Under the pieces are notes generated by a model. The model was not told the DNA's origin, ran no database searches, and was given only the letters and a program-made list of their open reading frames with translations. A program made the translations under genes and the position numbers. From contig CALIHP010000060.1 in the NCBI GenBank assembly GCA_938020565.1, forward strand, positions 1-64,000: a stretch of 64,000 bases of DNA, written 5' to 3'. Source of the stretch: an uncultured Anaerolineaceae bacterium (GTDB lineage Bacteria; Chloroflexota; Anaerolineae; Anaerolineales; Anaerolineaceae). Positions 51,991 through 60,456 of this stretch are shown here, piece by piece. The stretch's first letter is position 1, and the number at the start of each line of letters is the position of its first letter.

Positions 51991-53619
51991 TTAATATTCG
52001 GGCATCTGCGGTGCGGCAGGCTTCGCCGGTTCCGGAATTTCGGTGACCAGAGCTTCGGTCGTCAGGATCATCGCGGCGATCGAGGCGGCGTTTTCGAGCG
52101 CGCCGCGCGTGACCTTCGCCGGGTCGATAATACCGCCGTCGACCATGTCGATATAGCTGTCCTTGAGGACGTCGTAGCCGATCTGCTTCGATTTCTTCGA
52201 CTTCTGCTGCGCGCGGATGTTGCTGACGATAACGGAGCCGTCGCGTCCTGCGTTCTCAGCGATTTTCTTCATCGGGCAATCCAGCGCTTTGCGGACGATA
52301 TTGATACCGGTCTGGATATCTTCGTTGCGGTCCTTGAGATCGGCGATCTTGCTCATGGCGTTGACGAGCGCAACGCCGCCGCCCGGGACGATCCCTTCTT
52401 CAACCGCGGCGCGTGTCGCTGAAAGAGCGTCTTCAACGCGATGTTTCTTTTCCTTGAGCTCGACTTCCGTCGCCGCGCCGACGCGGATAATCGCGACGCC
52501 GCCGGAGAGCTTCGCCAAGCGTTCCTGAAGCTTTTCGCGATCGTAATCGCTCGTCGTCTTATCGATTTCGGCGCGGATCTGGTCGACGCGAGCCTTGATT
52601 TCGTTCGCGTCGCCGCGACCGCCGACGATCGTCGTATTTTCTTTATCAGAAATAACCTTTTCGCAGCGGCCAAGATCAGCAATCTGGACGGAATCGAGCT
52701 TTCGCCCGGTTTCTTCGCTGATGACCTGCGCGGCGGTCAGAATCGCGATATCCTGGAGCATCGCCTTCCGGCGATCGCCGAAGCCCGGCGCCTTGATCGC
52801 GAGGACGTTGAGCATGCCGCGAAGTTTATTGAGAACGAGCGTCGCGAGCGCTTCGCCGTCGATATCTTCGGCGATAATAACGACGTCGCGTTTCCCGGTC
52901 TGGACGAGCTTTTCGAGAATCGGGACGAGATCCTGCGCGGCCGAGATTTTCTTATCATAAATCAGGATGTACGGATCGCTGATAACGGATTCCATCTTGT
53001 CCGTGTCGGTCATGAAATACGAGCTGATATACCCGCGATCGAATTTCATTCCTTCGACGTATTCGGTTTCGAATTCAAGACCCTTGGATTCTTCGACAGT
53101 GATCACGCCGTCTTTCCCGACTTTATCCATAACGTCGGCGATCAGGTTTCCGATATGTTCGTCCTGCGCCGAGATGGTCGCGACGTTGGCGATATCGTTC
53201 TTGGTCGTGACTTCGATCGCCTGATCGCGGATATCTTCGGCGACGATCTTCGCGGCGACTTCGATCCCGCGCTTGAGCATCATCGGATTCGCGCCGGCGG
53301 CTAAGGTTTTCAGCCCTTCGGTAACGATCGCATGCGCCAGGACGGTCGAGGTCGTCGTTCCGTCGCCGGCGATATCGTTCGTTTTCGCGGAAGCTTCTTT
53401 CAGCAGCTGAGCGCCCATGTTTTCGAACGGATCGGGTAATTCAACTTCCTTCGCGACGGTCACGCCGTCGTGAGTAATCGTCGGAGAACCGAATTTCTGC
53501 TCGATTGCGACGTTTCGGCCTTTCGGTCCCAACGTCGTCGAAACCGCGTTCGCGACCGCGTCGATACCGATCTTAAGTTTATTTCGAGCGTCTTCACCGA
53601 ATAATAATTTTTTTGCCAT
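51991..53619 (-). CDS. groEL: Chaperonin GroEL
   Basis: 542 residues, normal length. ATP motif GDGTTTSTVLAHAI (~86), GPKGRNVAIEQ, and conserved KGLEFETEY/GYISSYF apical region. The tail is short: PAAPQMPEY, lacking GGM repeats. Forms the folding cage with GroES. It lies 38 nt after groES and is part of one operon with it. Confidence 0.98.
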   Translation of the reverse strand: MAKKLLFGEDARNKLKIGIDAVANAVSTTLGPKGRNVAIEQKFGSPTITHDGVTVAKEVELPDPFENMGAQLLKEASAKTNDIAGDGTTTSTVLAHAIVTEGLKTLAAGANPMMLKRGIEVAAKIVAEDIRDQAIEVTTKNDIANVATISAQDEHIGNLIADVMDKVGKDGVITVEESKGLEFETEYVEGMKFDRGYISSYFMTDTDKMESVISDPYILIYDKKISAAQDLVPILEKLVQTGKRDVVIIAEDIDGEALATLVLNKLRGMLNVLAIKAPGFGDRRKAMLQDIAILTAAQVISEETGRKLDSVQIADLGRCEKVISDKENTTIVGGRGDANEIKARVDQIRAEIDKTTSDYDREKLQERLAKLSGGVAIIRVGAATEVELKEKKHRVEDALSATRAAVEEGIVPGGGVALVNAMSKIADLKDRNEDIQTGINIVRKALDCPMKKIAENAGRDGSVIVSNIRAQQKSKKSKQIGYDVLKDSYIDMVDGGIIDPAKVTRGALENAASIAAMILTTEALVTEIPEPAKPAAPQMPEY

Positions 53620-53657
53620 GATACTTTATGTCCCTTCGTTATTTTTAGAAAAAAGAA

Positions 53658-53945
53658 TTATTGAACGATCGCGAGAACGTCAGATTCGCGCAGGATAAGA
53701 TATTTTTTCCCATCCATCTTAATCTCGGTTCCGGAATATTTCGCGAACAGAACGACGTCGTTGACATGAACGTCCGGAACGACGCGTTCCCCTTTATCGT
53801 TGCGTTCGCCTTCGCCAACGGCGAGAACGGTCGCTTTCTGGGGCTTTTCTTTCGCGGTTTCCGGTAATACGATTCCTCCGGCGGTGATATCCTGTTCCTC
53901 GATCGGTTCAACAACCAAACGATTTCCCAACGGTTTTAAGTTCAT
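53658..53945 (-). CDS. groES: Co-chaperonin GroES
   Basis: 95 residues, LKPLGNRLVVEPIEEQDITAGGIVLPETA (mobile loop with GGIVLP), then the roof loop region AVGEGERNDKGERV and KYSGTEIKMDGKKYLILRESDVLAIV. Caps GroEL. First gene of the operon, regulated by the CIRCE element before it. Confidence 0.98.
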   Translation of the reverse strand: MNLKPLGNRLVVEPIEEQDITAGGIVLPETAKEKPQKATVLAVGEGERNDKGERVVPDVHVNDVVLFAKYSGTEIKMDGKKYLILRESDVLAIVQ

Positions 53946-53984
53946 TACAGTCCTCCATCCAATCTTTTTGACTTTTTTCCAGTT

Positions 53985-54010
53985 TTAGCACTTAAAAGCT
54001 CGAGTGCTAA
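53985..54010. promoter_or_regulatory. CIRCE operator (HrcA binding site) of groESL
   Basis: TTAGCACTT, 8 nt, GAGTGCTAA (53985-54010). The arms fit the CIRCE consensus TTAGCACTC-N9-GAGTGCTAA with one mismatch and a spacer one base short. It lies just downstream of the -10, so HrcA binding would block initiation. hrcA is not in the window. Confidence 0.85.
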
Positions 54011-54021
54011 CGATTGCTTCA

Positions 54022-54050
54022 ATCATACAGGTTCTAAATTTGAATGTCAA
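54022..54050 (-). promoter_or_regulatory. Sigma-70 promoter of groESL
   Basis: On the minus strand TTGACA (54050-54045), a 17-nt spacer, TATGAT (54027-54022). The start is expected near 54015, just upstream of CIRCE. The best-formed promoter in the window. Confidence 0.8.
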
Positions 54051-54172
54051 GCGTGTTTAAGCGTTTCTAATAAAACTCTTACAAGCATTTCGCCCGTTTC
54101 CCCGTGTGGGCGGGACCGCATGAGTTTCCCGGAAAACGCCGCGGCGGGCGGGGAACGGGTAGAATAGAAGGC

Positions 54173-54913
54173 ATGAGGTTCGATATCTTTACGCTTATTC
54201 CGGAGGTTTTCCCGGCTTATCTTTCTTCGAGTATCCTGGCCAGGGCAGTCGAAAACGGGATTATTTCCGTCGACGTTCATAATATCCGCGATTGGGCGAC
54301 GGATAAGCATCATATTACGGACGAACCGCCTTATGGCGGCGGGGGCGGGATGGTCATGAAGGTTGAGCCGGTTTTTGACGCGGTCGAATCGGTTCTGGGG
54401 ACGCCTCCCGATTGCCCGGTGATCCTGCTGACGCCGCAGGGGCGCGTTTTTGATCAACAGGCTGCGCGTCAGTTCGCACGGCTCCCTCGTCTGGCGATGA
54501 TTTGCGGCAGGTACGAGGGGTTTGACGAACGGATCCGGACGCATCTCGCGACGGACGAAATCTCGATCGGCGACTTTGTCCTGACCGGCGGCGAGCTTCC
54601 CGCGCTGGCGATCCTCGACGCGGTCAGCCGCAATCTTTCCGGCGTCTTAGGCGATCCGGACGGCGCTTTCGACGATTCGCATTCGCAGTTCCTTCTTGAA
54701 TATCCTCACTATACCCGTCCGGCGGTTTATCGCGGATGGGCGGTCCCGGACGTCCTGCTGAGCGGGAACCATGCGAAAATCGCGGCGTGGCGGCGCGAAG
54801 AATCGCTCCGGCGGACGCGCGCGCGCCGTCCGGAGCTGCTGGATCGGGCGGAGCTCAGCGAAGCGGACCGGAAGTTCCTCCGTGAATTGACCCGTGAAGC
54901 GGGCGGCGGCTGA
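54173..54913 (+). CDS. trmD: tRNA (guanine-N1)-methyltransferase TrmD
   Basis: 246 residues from ATG 54173 (MRFDIFTLIPEVF); an upstream in-frame extension to 54104 is not conserved. SPOUT methylase making m1G37 in tRNA. Knot motifs: YGGGGGMVMKVEP, MICGRYEGFDERI (SAM binding), EISIGDFVLTGGELPA. Not beside rpsP/rimM/rplS as is common. Confidence 0.95.
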   Translation: MRFDIFTLIPEVFPAYLSSSILARAVENGIISVDVHNIRDWATDKHHITDEPPYGGGGGMVMKVEPVFDAVESVLGTPPDCPVILLTPQGRVFDQQAARQFARLPRLAMICGRYEGFDERIRTHLATDEISIGDFVLTGGELPALAILDAVSRNLSGVLGDPDGAFDDSHSQFLLEYPHYTRPAVYRGWAVPDVLLSGNHAKIAAWRREESLRRTRARRPELLDRAELSEADRKFLRELTREAGGG

Positions 54914-55009
54914 CGATTCCTATAGCAAAAAATATTGAAATATATTATTTCTTAAGATAATGCATTTTTTCGGCGCGCGCTTTCGCTCCGTTCCAGCCAT
55001 TTATTCCCG

Positions 55010-56125
55010 TTACGGTTTTAACGGGTAATTCGCTAAAAACGCGTCCGCGAATTGATCGTAGGTTCCGGCGAGGATCGCTTTTCGCGCGTCGCGAACGATC
55101 GTGATCAGCGTATGGATATTATGAATTGAGAGAAGCGTCCCTGACAGGTTTTCCCTGCAGCGGAACAGGTGATGAATATACGCGCGGCTATGATTCCGGC
55201 AGGCGTAGCACTGGCAGTCTTCGACGAGCGGACGCGGATCGTCGCGGTACTGGCGATTGACGAGGTTCATCTGTCCCCGGCGGGTCATCGCCGCGCCATG
55301 GCGGGCGAGGCGCGTCGGCAGCACACAGTCGAAAATATCGACGCCGCGGCGGATTCCCTGAACGAGGTCTTCCGGAGAACCGACGCCCATCAGGTAGCGC
55401 GGCCTGTCTTCGGGAAGGATCGGCGCCAGCACGTCTAACGTCGCGATCATCTGCGCCTTGGTTTCGCCGACGGAAAGTCCGCCGATCGCGATCCCGGGCG
55501 TATCCATCTCAGAAACGAACGCTGCCGACCGTTCGCGCAGGTCCGCGAAAACGCCTCCCTGGATGATCCCGAAGAGCGCCTGATCCGAGCGCTTTTTTGC
55601 TTTCAGGCAGCGCTCCAGCCAGCGGTGCGTCCGGTTCATCGCGGCGACGTTATAGTCGTAATCAAGCGGCGGGGCGCATTCGTCAAACGCCATGATAATA
55701 TCCGAGCCGAGGTTCTCCTGAATCGCGATCGATTTTTCCGGGGTGAAACGGTGTGTCGAACCGTCGAGATGCGATCGGAAGGTGACCCCCTGTTCGTCGA
55801 TTTTCCTCAGCTCGTTCAGCGAGAAGACCTGAAACCCGCCGGAGTCGGTCAGGATCGGCCCTTTCCAGTTCATGAAGCCATGGACGCCGCCAAGCGAAGC
55901 GATGAGTTCGTCGCCGGGACGAAGATAGAGATGATACGTGTTGTTCAGGATGAACGAGATGTTTTCGGCTTCGAGCTGACTGGCGGTCAGCGATTTTACG
56001 GTCGCCTGGGTTCCGACGGGCGCGAAGATCGGCGTCTCGATCGGTCCGTGCGGCGTGTAAAAGACGCCGGCGCGGGCGTTCCCGTCCCGTCCGATCAGGT
56101 CAAATTCAAAATTATTCTTCGTCAT
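55010..56125 (-). CDS. tgt: Queuine tRNA-ribosyltransferase
   Basis: 371 residues. Exchanges guanine 34 for preQ1 in tRNAs with GUN anticodons. Nucleophile and acid Asp in TDSGGFQVFSL (~95) and the DIFDCVLPTRLARHG stretch (~265); zinc ligands in CQCYAC...H (~310). No queA or queC genes near. Four bases follow the FlK-like gene. Confidence 0.95.
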   Translation of the reverse strand: MTKNNFEFDLIGRDGNARAGVFYTPHGPIETPIFAPVGTQATVKSLTASQLEAENISFILNNTYHLYLRPGDELIASLGGVHGFMNWKGPILTDSGGFQVFSLNELRKIDEQGVTFRSHLDGSTHRFTPEKSIAIQENLGSDIIMAFDECAPPLDYDYNVAAMNRTHRWLERCLKAKKRSDQALFGIIQGGVFADLRERSAAFVSEMDTPGIAIGGLSVGETKAQMIATLDVLAPILPEDRPRYLMGVGSPEDLVQGIRRGVDIFDCVLPTRLARHGAAMTRRGQMNLVNRQYRDDPRPLVEDCQCYACRNHSRAYIHHLFRCRENLSGTLLSIHNIHTLITIVRDARKAILAGTYDQFADAFLANYPLKP

Positions 56126-56128
56126 CGA

Positions 56129-56524
56129 TCAGCGCCCGATTCGAGATCTGGCTTCGGCCTTCGCGAGAAATTCGTCCGATCTGACGATAAAACGTGCATG
56201 CGTCCCTTCGCCGATTTTTCCGGATTCGTCGAACGCTTCGACGCTGAACGAGATTTTTTTTCGATCGACGGCGGTGACGACGGCAACGGCGCGGATTTTC
56301 GCTCCGATCGGGGAGGCCGCTATATGCCGAACGTTGATTTCCGTTCCAACCGTCGTCGAGCCGGCTTCAAGACAGGGCCCGACAGCGCGCCAGGCGGCTT
56401 TTTCCATCAGCGCAATCATCGCCGGGGTTGCATAGACAGCTAAGCCGCCGGACCCGACCGCCGCGGCGACGTTGGTTTCATTGACGGTTTCGATTTCCTC
56501 AAGGGTGCGTCCGATTTCGATCAT
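56129..56524 (-). CDS. FlK-type hotdog thioesterase
   Basis: 131 residues from ATG 56524 (MIEIGRTLEEIETVNETNVAAAVGSGGL); a longer frame to 56620 lacks homology. Resembles the fluoroacetyl-CoA thioesterase FlK family: TPAMIALMEKAAW (catalytic Thr/Glu region), GTEINVRHIAASPIGAKI (His). In genomes without fluoroacetate the family likely clears other acyl-CoAs. Sits directly before tgt. Confidence 0.8.
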   Translation of the reverse strand: MIEIGRTLEEIETVNETNVAAAVGSGGLAVYATPAMIALMEKAAWRAVGPCLEAGSTTVGTEINVRHIAASPIGAKIRAVAVVTAVDRKKISFSVEAFDESGKIGEGTHARFIVRSDEFLAKAEARSRIGR

Positions 56525-56658
56525 AAGGGTTTTTCTCCGGATTTGAATTATATCGTATCTTTGCCGCCGGATTTCCGTTCGCCGCGGCGAAGCCATGGGC
56601 GGATCGTTTATAATGATCAAGTTAGCAAAAACTAACTATGGCGCATAAGGAGATTGCT

Positions 56659-57282
56659 ATGATTAAACTGAACGGCTTGCTGGACGATGAGCTCGAACTG
56701 ATTTCGCGTCAGGTCGCGGATGCTTTTTATGATTATCCATATCCGGCGGAAAGCCGGGGCTTGCGCGCGTTCCTGCCGGAGCGGGACCAGATGCTGACGT
56801 ATATTAACGGGATCGTCCGGGCGGGGTATCGCAGCGGGCTGTTGTATACGACGAGCGAGAAGCGGGAAGGATACCTGATGATGACCTCCTCGAAAGGCGA
56901 TACGATTCGCTTTCCTGACGGGATCAGGATGATCCTGGCGATGAAAACGGCGTTGGGCGGGTGGAAGAAGCAGATCGAGTTTACCCGGGCTTTTTTGAGA
57001 AACGGCGGGACGTTTGAACTCCGGATGCGAAAGGGCAAACGGGATTACGTGAAGGTCGATTTACTGGCCGTTCGAGCTGAATACCAGAAGCAGGGTTTTA
57101 TGAAGCGGATGCTGGAGTTTGCTTTTGATCAGGCGAGGGAGCGGGGCGTTCCTGTCATTCTGGAGACCGACGATCAGGATAAATGCGAACGGTACATGCA
57201 TTACGGGATGAAGGTCGACCGGATCCGGGACGTCGTCGCAGGAGTACGGGTGTATGATCTGATCTGGGAGGGGAATCGTTAA
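56659..57282 (+). CDS. GNAT-family N-acetyltransferase
   Basis: 207 residues from ATG 56659, chosen for AAGGAG 8 nt upstream; an ATG at 56638 is in frame. The acetyl-CoA-binding segment LLAVRAEYQKQGFMKRMLEFAFDQARERGVPVILETDD (~140-178) is a typical GNAT motif A with Q-K-Q-G-F variant of Q/RxxGxG/A. Substrate unknown. Confidence 0.8.
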   Translation: MIKLNGLLDDELELISRQVADAFYDYPYPAESRGLRAFLPERDQMLTYINGIVRAGYRSGLLYTTSEKREGYLMMTSSKGDTIRFPDGIRMILAMKTALGGWKKQIEFTRAFLRNGGTFELRMRKGKRDYVKVDLLAVRAEYQKQGFMKRMLEFAFDQARERGVPVILETDDQDKCERYMHYGMKVDRIRDVVAGVRVYDLIWEGNR

Positions 57283-57345
57283 CCGTCCGGGGAGAAGATC
57301 GCCGCGCAGGAAGTCGGCGGTGAAATCGCCGCGAACGTTTTCGGA

Positions 57346-57351
57346 TATAAT
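57346..57351 (+). promoter_or_regulatory. Candidate -10 of pyrG
   Basis: TATAAT 139 nt before the pyrG ATG; no clear -35. The ~130-nt leader shows no CTP-sensing pattern such as a GGGC start run. Confidence 0.4.
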
Positions 57352-57489
57352 TTTTGCCGATTGGATTATGATTAACTCGGACTGCGGCTGGAATCAGGCT
57401 TCAGGACGGGTCAGGATGCGCGGGAACGGACGGAAGGTCCCTGACGGCGCGCAGGCTGCGGATCATTCAACAAGGGGCGAAGGCATCAG

Positions 57490-59094
57490 ATGACGAAATT
57501 TATTTTTGTAACCGGCGGGGTCGTATCCGGCCTTGGAAAAGGAATAACCGCCGCGTCTTTGGGACGTTTATTAAAGGCCCGCGGGATAAAAGTCATGGCG
57601 CAGAAGTTAGACCCGTATATTAACGTCGATCCGGGAACGATCAGCCCGTTTCAGCATGGCGAGGTTTTCGTTACGGAGGACGGGGCGGAAACTGATTTGG
57701 ACCTGGGTCATTACGAACGCTTTATTGACGAAAACCTGAATCATTTTTCGAACCTGACGACCGGAAAGGTCTACTGGAACGTTTTGAATAAAGAGCGGAG
57801 CGGCGAGTATCTCGGCCAGACGATTCAGGTCATTCCGCATATTACCGATGAAATCAAAAATTTTATCTATTCGGTCGGGAAGATGTCTGCGGCGGATATC
57901 GTTATTACCGAGATCGGCGGGACGGTCGGGGACATGGAAAGTCAGCCGTTTATCGAGGCGATCCGCCAGATCGGGCTCGAACTCGGCCCGGACAACGTTT
58001 TATGTATTCACGTGACGCTCGTTCCGTATCTTTCCGGATCCGGGGAGCAGAAATCGAAGCCGACGCAGCATTCCGTCAAAGAGCTTCAGAGTCTGGGGAT
58101 CAATCCGCGGATCATTGTTTTACGCTGCGACCAGCCGATCGAATATGGCATTAAGCAGAAAATCTCAATGTTCTGCAATGTGAAGCCGGACTGCGTGATC
58201 GAGAACGATACGGTTTCGGTTCTGTACGAAGCGCCGATGATGCTGGAGAAGGCGCGGTTCTCTGAGATCGTCTGCCGCGAGCTGAAGATATCGCCGACGT
58301 TCAGCGACATGAGCGACTGGGAGCGCATGCTGGGGCGGATCGCCGCCTGCAGGCAGGAGGTCAAGATCGCGCTGGTCGGTAAGTATGTCAAGCTGCATGA
58401 CGCGTACTTATCGGTCATGGAAGCGCTTCAGCATGGCGGTTACGAAAACGGGGCCAAGGTCAAAATTGAATGGGTCGACTCGGAAACGGTCACGCGCGAG
58501 ACGGTCAAGGAGATTTTCACCGGCTGCGACGGGATGATCATTCCCGGCGGGTTCGGGAGCCGCGGGATCGAGGGCAAGATTATTTCCGCCCGTTACGCGC
58601 GGGAAAATAATCTCCCGTATCTGGGGATCTGCCTGGGAATGCAGATCGCCGTGATCGAGTACGCGCGGGATGTCTGCCGATTGGAGGGGGCGAATTCGAC
58701 CGAGTTCGCCGAGCGAACGGCGCATCCGGTGATCGATTTCATGCCGGACCAGACGTCGGAGACGGCGAAGGGCGGGACGATGCGCCTGGGGGCGTACCCA
58801 TGCTCCGTCCTGCCGGGAACGAAGATGTATGAATGCTACGGGCGCGAGGAGATTTCCGAACGCCACCGCCACCGCTATGAATTCAACAACGCGTACCGCG
58901 AGCGGCTGACGAACGCCGGGCTGCGGATCAGTGGGACCTCCCCTGACGGACGGATCGTTGAAACGATTGAGATACCGGAGAATGATTTCTATGTCGGGGT
59001 GCAGTTTCATCCGGAATTCAAGAGCCGCCCGAACCGCGCGCATCCGCTCTTCCGCGGATTGATCGCTGCGGCGAAGAAAAAAGCGTATCAATAA
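57490..59094 (+). CDS. pyrG: CTP synthase
   Basis: 534 residues. Makes CTP from UTP, ATP and glutamine. N-terminal synthase domain: GGVVSGLGKGITAASLGRLLK (P-loop), KLDPYINVDPGTISPFQHGEVFVTEDGAETDLDLGHYERF. C-terminal glutamine amidotransferase: nucleophile Cys in LGICLGMQ (~379), His-Glu in QFHPEFKS. Complete and typical. Confidence 0.98.
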   Translation: MTKFIFVTGGVVSGLGKGITAASLGRLLKARGIKVMAQKLDPYINVDPGTISPFQHGEVFVTEDGAETDLDLGHYERFIDENLNHFSNLTTGKVYWNVLNKERSGEYLGQTIQVIPHITDEIKNFIYSVGKMSAADIVITEIGGTVGDMESQPFIEAIRQIGLELGPDNVLCIHVTLVPYLSGSGEQKSKPTQHSVKELQSLGINPRIIVLRCDQPIEYGIKQKISMFCNVKPDCVIENDTVSVLYEAPMMLEKARFSEIVCRELKISPTFSDMSDWERMLGRIAACRQEVKIALVGKYVKLHDAYLSVMEALQHGGYENGAKVKIEWVDSETVTRETVKEIFTGCDGMIIPGGFGSRGIEGKIISARYARENNLPYLGICLGMQIAVIEYARDVCRLEGANSTEFAERTAHPVIDFMPDQTSETAKGGTMRLGAYPCSVLPGTKMYECYGREEISERHRHRYEFNNAYRERLTNAGLRISGTSPDGRIVETIEIPENDFYVGVQFHPEFKSRPNRAHPLFRGLIAAAKKKAYQ

Positions 59095-59137
59095 GCCGGC
59101 AGCTTCAGCGGAATACCCCCAGACTTCGGTGATATAT

Positions 59138-59181
59138 GGCAGGGTTACCTATGACGAAAGTCATAATAGCTCTGCCGTTTT
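59138..59181 (+). terminator. Terminator of pyrG
   Basis: Long hairpin: 10-bp stem GGCAGGGTTA / TAGCTCTGCC, an internal loop, then ATGAC/GTCAT with a GAAA tetraloop, followed by GTTTT. Confidence 0.85.
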
Positions 59182-59207
59182 CGATATAAACCGGCTTACA
59201 GACAGGT

Positions 59208-59235
59208 TTGCGTTCGTCCCTTTTTTTTGTATACT
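59208..59235 (+). promoter_or_regulatory. Candidate promoter of the exported protein gene
   Basis: TTGCGT (59208-59213), 16-nt spacer, TATACT (59230-59235), 42 nt before the ATG at 59278. Confidence 0.5.
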
Positions 59236-59277
59236 ATAAATCAGGAAAGACCGTTTTTTTGAACAGAAAGGAAGTGT

Positions 59278-60252
59278 ATGATGAAAAAGCTGCTGTTCCC
59301 TGTCGCCGTCTTTTCCTGCCTGATTTTTTTGCGGGCGGCGTTCGCGCAGGGACCGGACGAATCGGCTGAGCCGACGCGGATGACGGTTCTGTTTCGCGGC
59401 GATATCGTGATCGAGATGGAATCGCTCGAAAATACGGATGAAGCGCTGACGCTGACGCTGCTGTACGGCTCCGGCGATCCGGCGGCGGATCGGGTCTGCG
59501 AATTTGTTGACGGGGAGACGGAAGCGGGAGAAATCGACGTGTCGGATTGCGGCGCGGTCCGGATGATTTACCGGTATGCGCCGTCGCCGGTTCCGGCCGA
59601 CAGCCCGATTTTATTTGCGCTGGTGAAGTTCTGGGACGTTCAGAAGCTTCGATTCGCGAGTTCGGACGCCTTTCCGGACGACGGAATCGTCAAGCGCGCG
59701 GATTCCGGATTTCGGGTTGCTTTCTTCGGCGACGACGGTCAGAAGCTGGCGGAAGCGCTGAAAGACGCGCCGTATTATATCAGCGAGGACTACGAACCGA
59801 CTGTGAACCGGACGAAAATGGAGCTGCGGAAAAAGCCGTCGGATAACGGCCTGCTTTTTCAATATCAGATCCGCCGGATCAATGAATTCGTGTATCCGAC
59901 GGCTTACGACGGACAGCTTTGCGCTTTCAGCGACGCCCCCACGGCGTTTCAGGGGAGCAACGTGGTTCTCGACGGAAGGGTCCAGCTCGCGAGCGGCGGC
60001 GGATGCGATGAAGAAGATTCGCTCTCGGCGAATCGATTTGACGGGCCGGATATCGGTTGGATCGAGGATTATATTTTCGCCGACCCGAAGCTTCGCCAAT
60101 CGGATCAGGTCATCTTCGAATTTGTCAGGCCCGACCTGAAATTCGCGTATCTGAACCCTGAGAACCGGACGGTTCATCAGTGGGATACGGAGACGGAAAC
60201 GATCCTGAGCTTTGCGGTTGCGTTGACGGAAGAGGCGTCCCCGATTCCATAA
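59278..60252 (+). CDS. Exported protein of unknown function
   Basis: 324 residues. Signal peptide 1-24 (LRAAFAQ). The mature part has no motif I recognise; it is acidic, beta-rich by inspection, with four Cys that could form disulfides (CEFV, DCGAV, CAFS, GGCDEE). Bounded by a terminator on each side, so it is a single-gene unit. GAAAGGAAG precedes ATG. Confidence 0.65.
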   Translation: MMKKLLFPVAVFSCLIFLRAAFAQGPDESAEPTRMTVLFRGDIVIEMESLENTDEALTLTLLYGSGDPAADRVCEFVDGETEAGEIDVSDCGAVRMIYRYAPSPVPADSPILFALVKFWDVQKLRFASSDAFPDDGIVKRADSGFRVAFFGDDGQKLAEALKDAPYYISEDYEPTVNRTKMELRKKPSDNGLLFQYQIRRINEFVYPTAYDGQLCAFSDAPTAFQGSNVVLDGRVQLASGGGCDEEDSLSANRFDGPDIGWIEDYIFADPKLRQSDQVIFEFVRPDLKFAYLNPENRTVHQWDTETETILSFAVALTEEASPIP

Positions 60253-60279
60253 TCGCCGCCGGAGTTTTTTACCTGATCG

Positions 60280-60308
60280 ACGCCTTCTCTTGACCGGGAA
60301 GGCGTTTT
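60280..60308 (+). terminator. Terminator of the exported-protein gene
   Basis: ACGCCTTC/GAAGGCGT stem with a 10-nt loop leading into TTTT. Confidence 0.85.
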
Positions 60309-60411
60309 CAGTCTGACTTTGCCGTTTCCGGATTCGCTATTTGTCTATGTCTTATTACATTCGTCATGGATGATTGATATATGTCTTCCGGTTCACGAAC
60401 TGAAAGATCCA

Positions 60412-60436
60412 TGCTAAGATTAGTTGTCAAACAACT
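60412..60436 (+). promoter_or_regulatory. Promoter and palindrome of the second nucleoside ABC operon
   Basis: TG-C-TAAGAT extended -10 (60412-60420) followed at once by AGTTGT-CAA-ACAACT (60422-60436). The palindrome covers the start site, an operator position. The rest of the 60309-60456 gap shows nothing else. Confidence 0.45.
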
Positions 60437-60456
60437 TGTTGATTGCGGAGTGGACT

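Noticed and set aside
59101..59181. Riboswitch between pyrG and the exported protein
   Set aside because: The structure is one simple hairpin ending in TTTT right after pyrG, and the next gene has its own promoter downstream; it fits a terminator.
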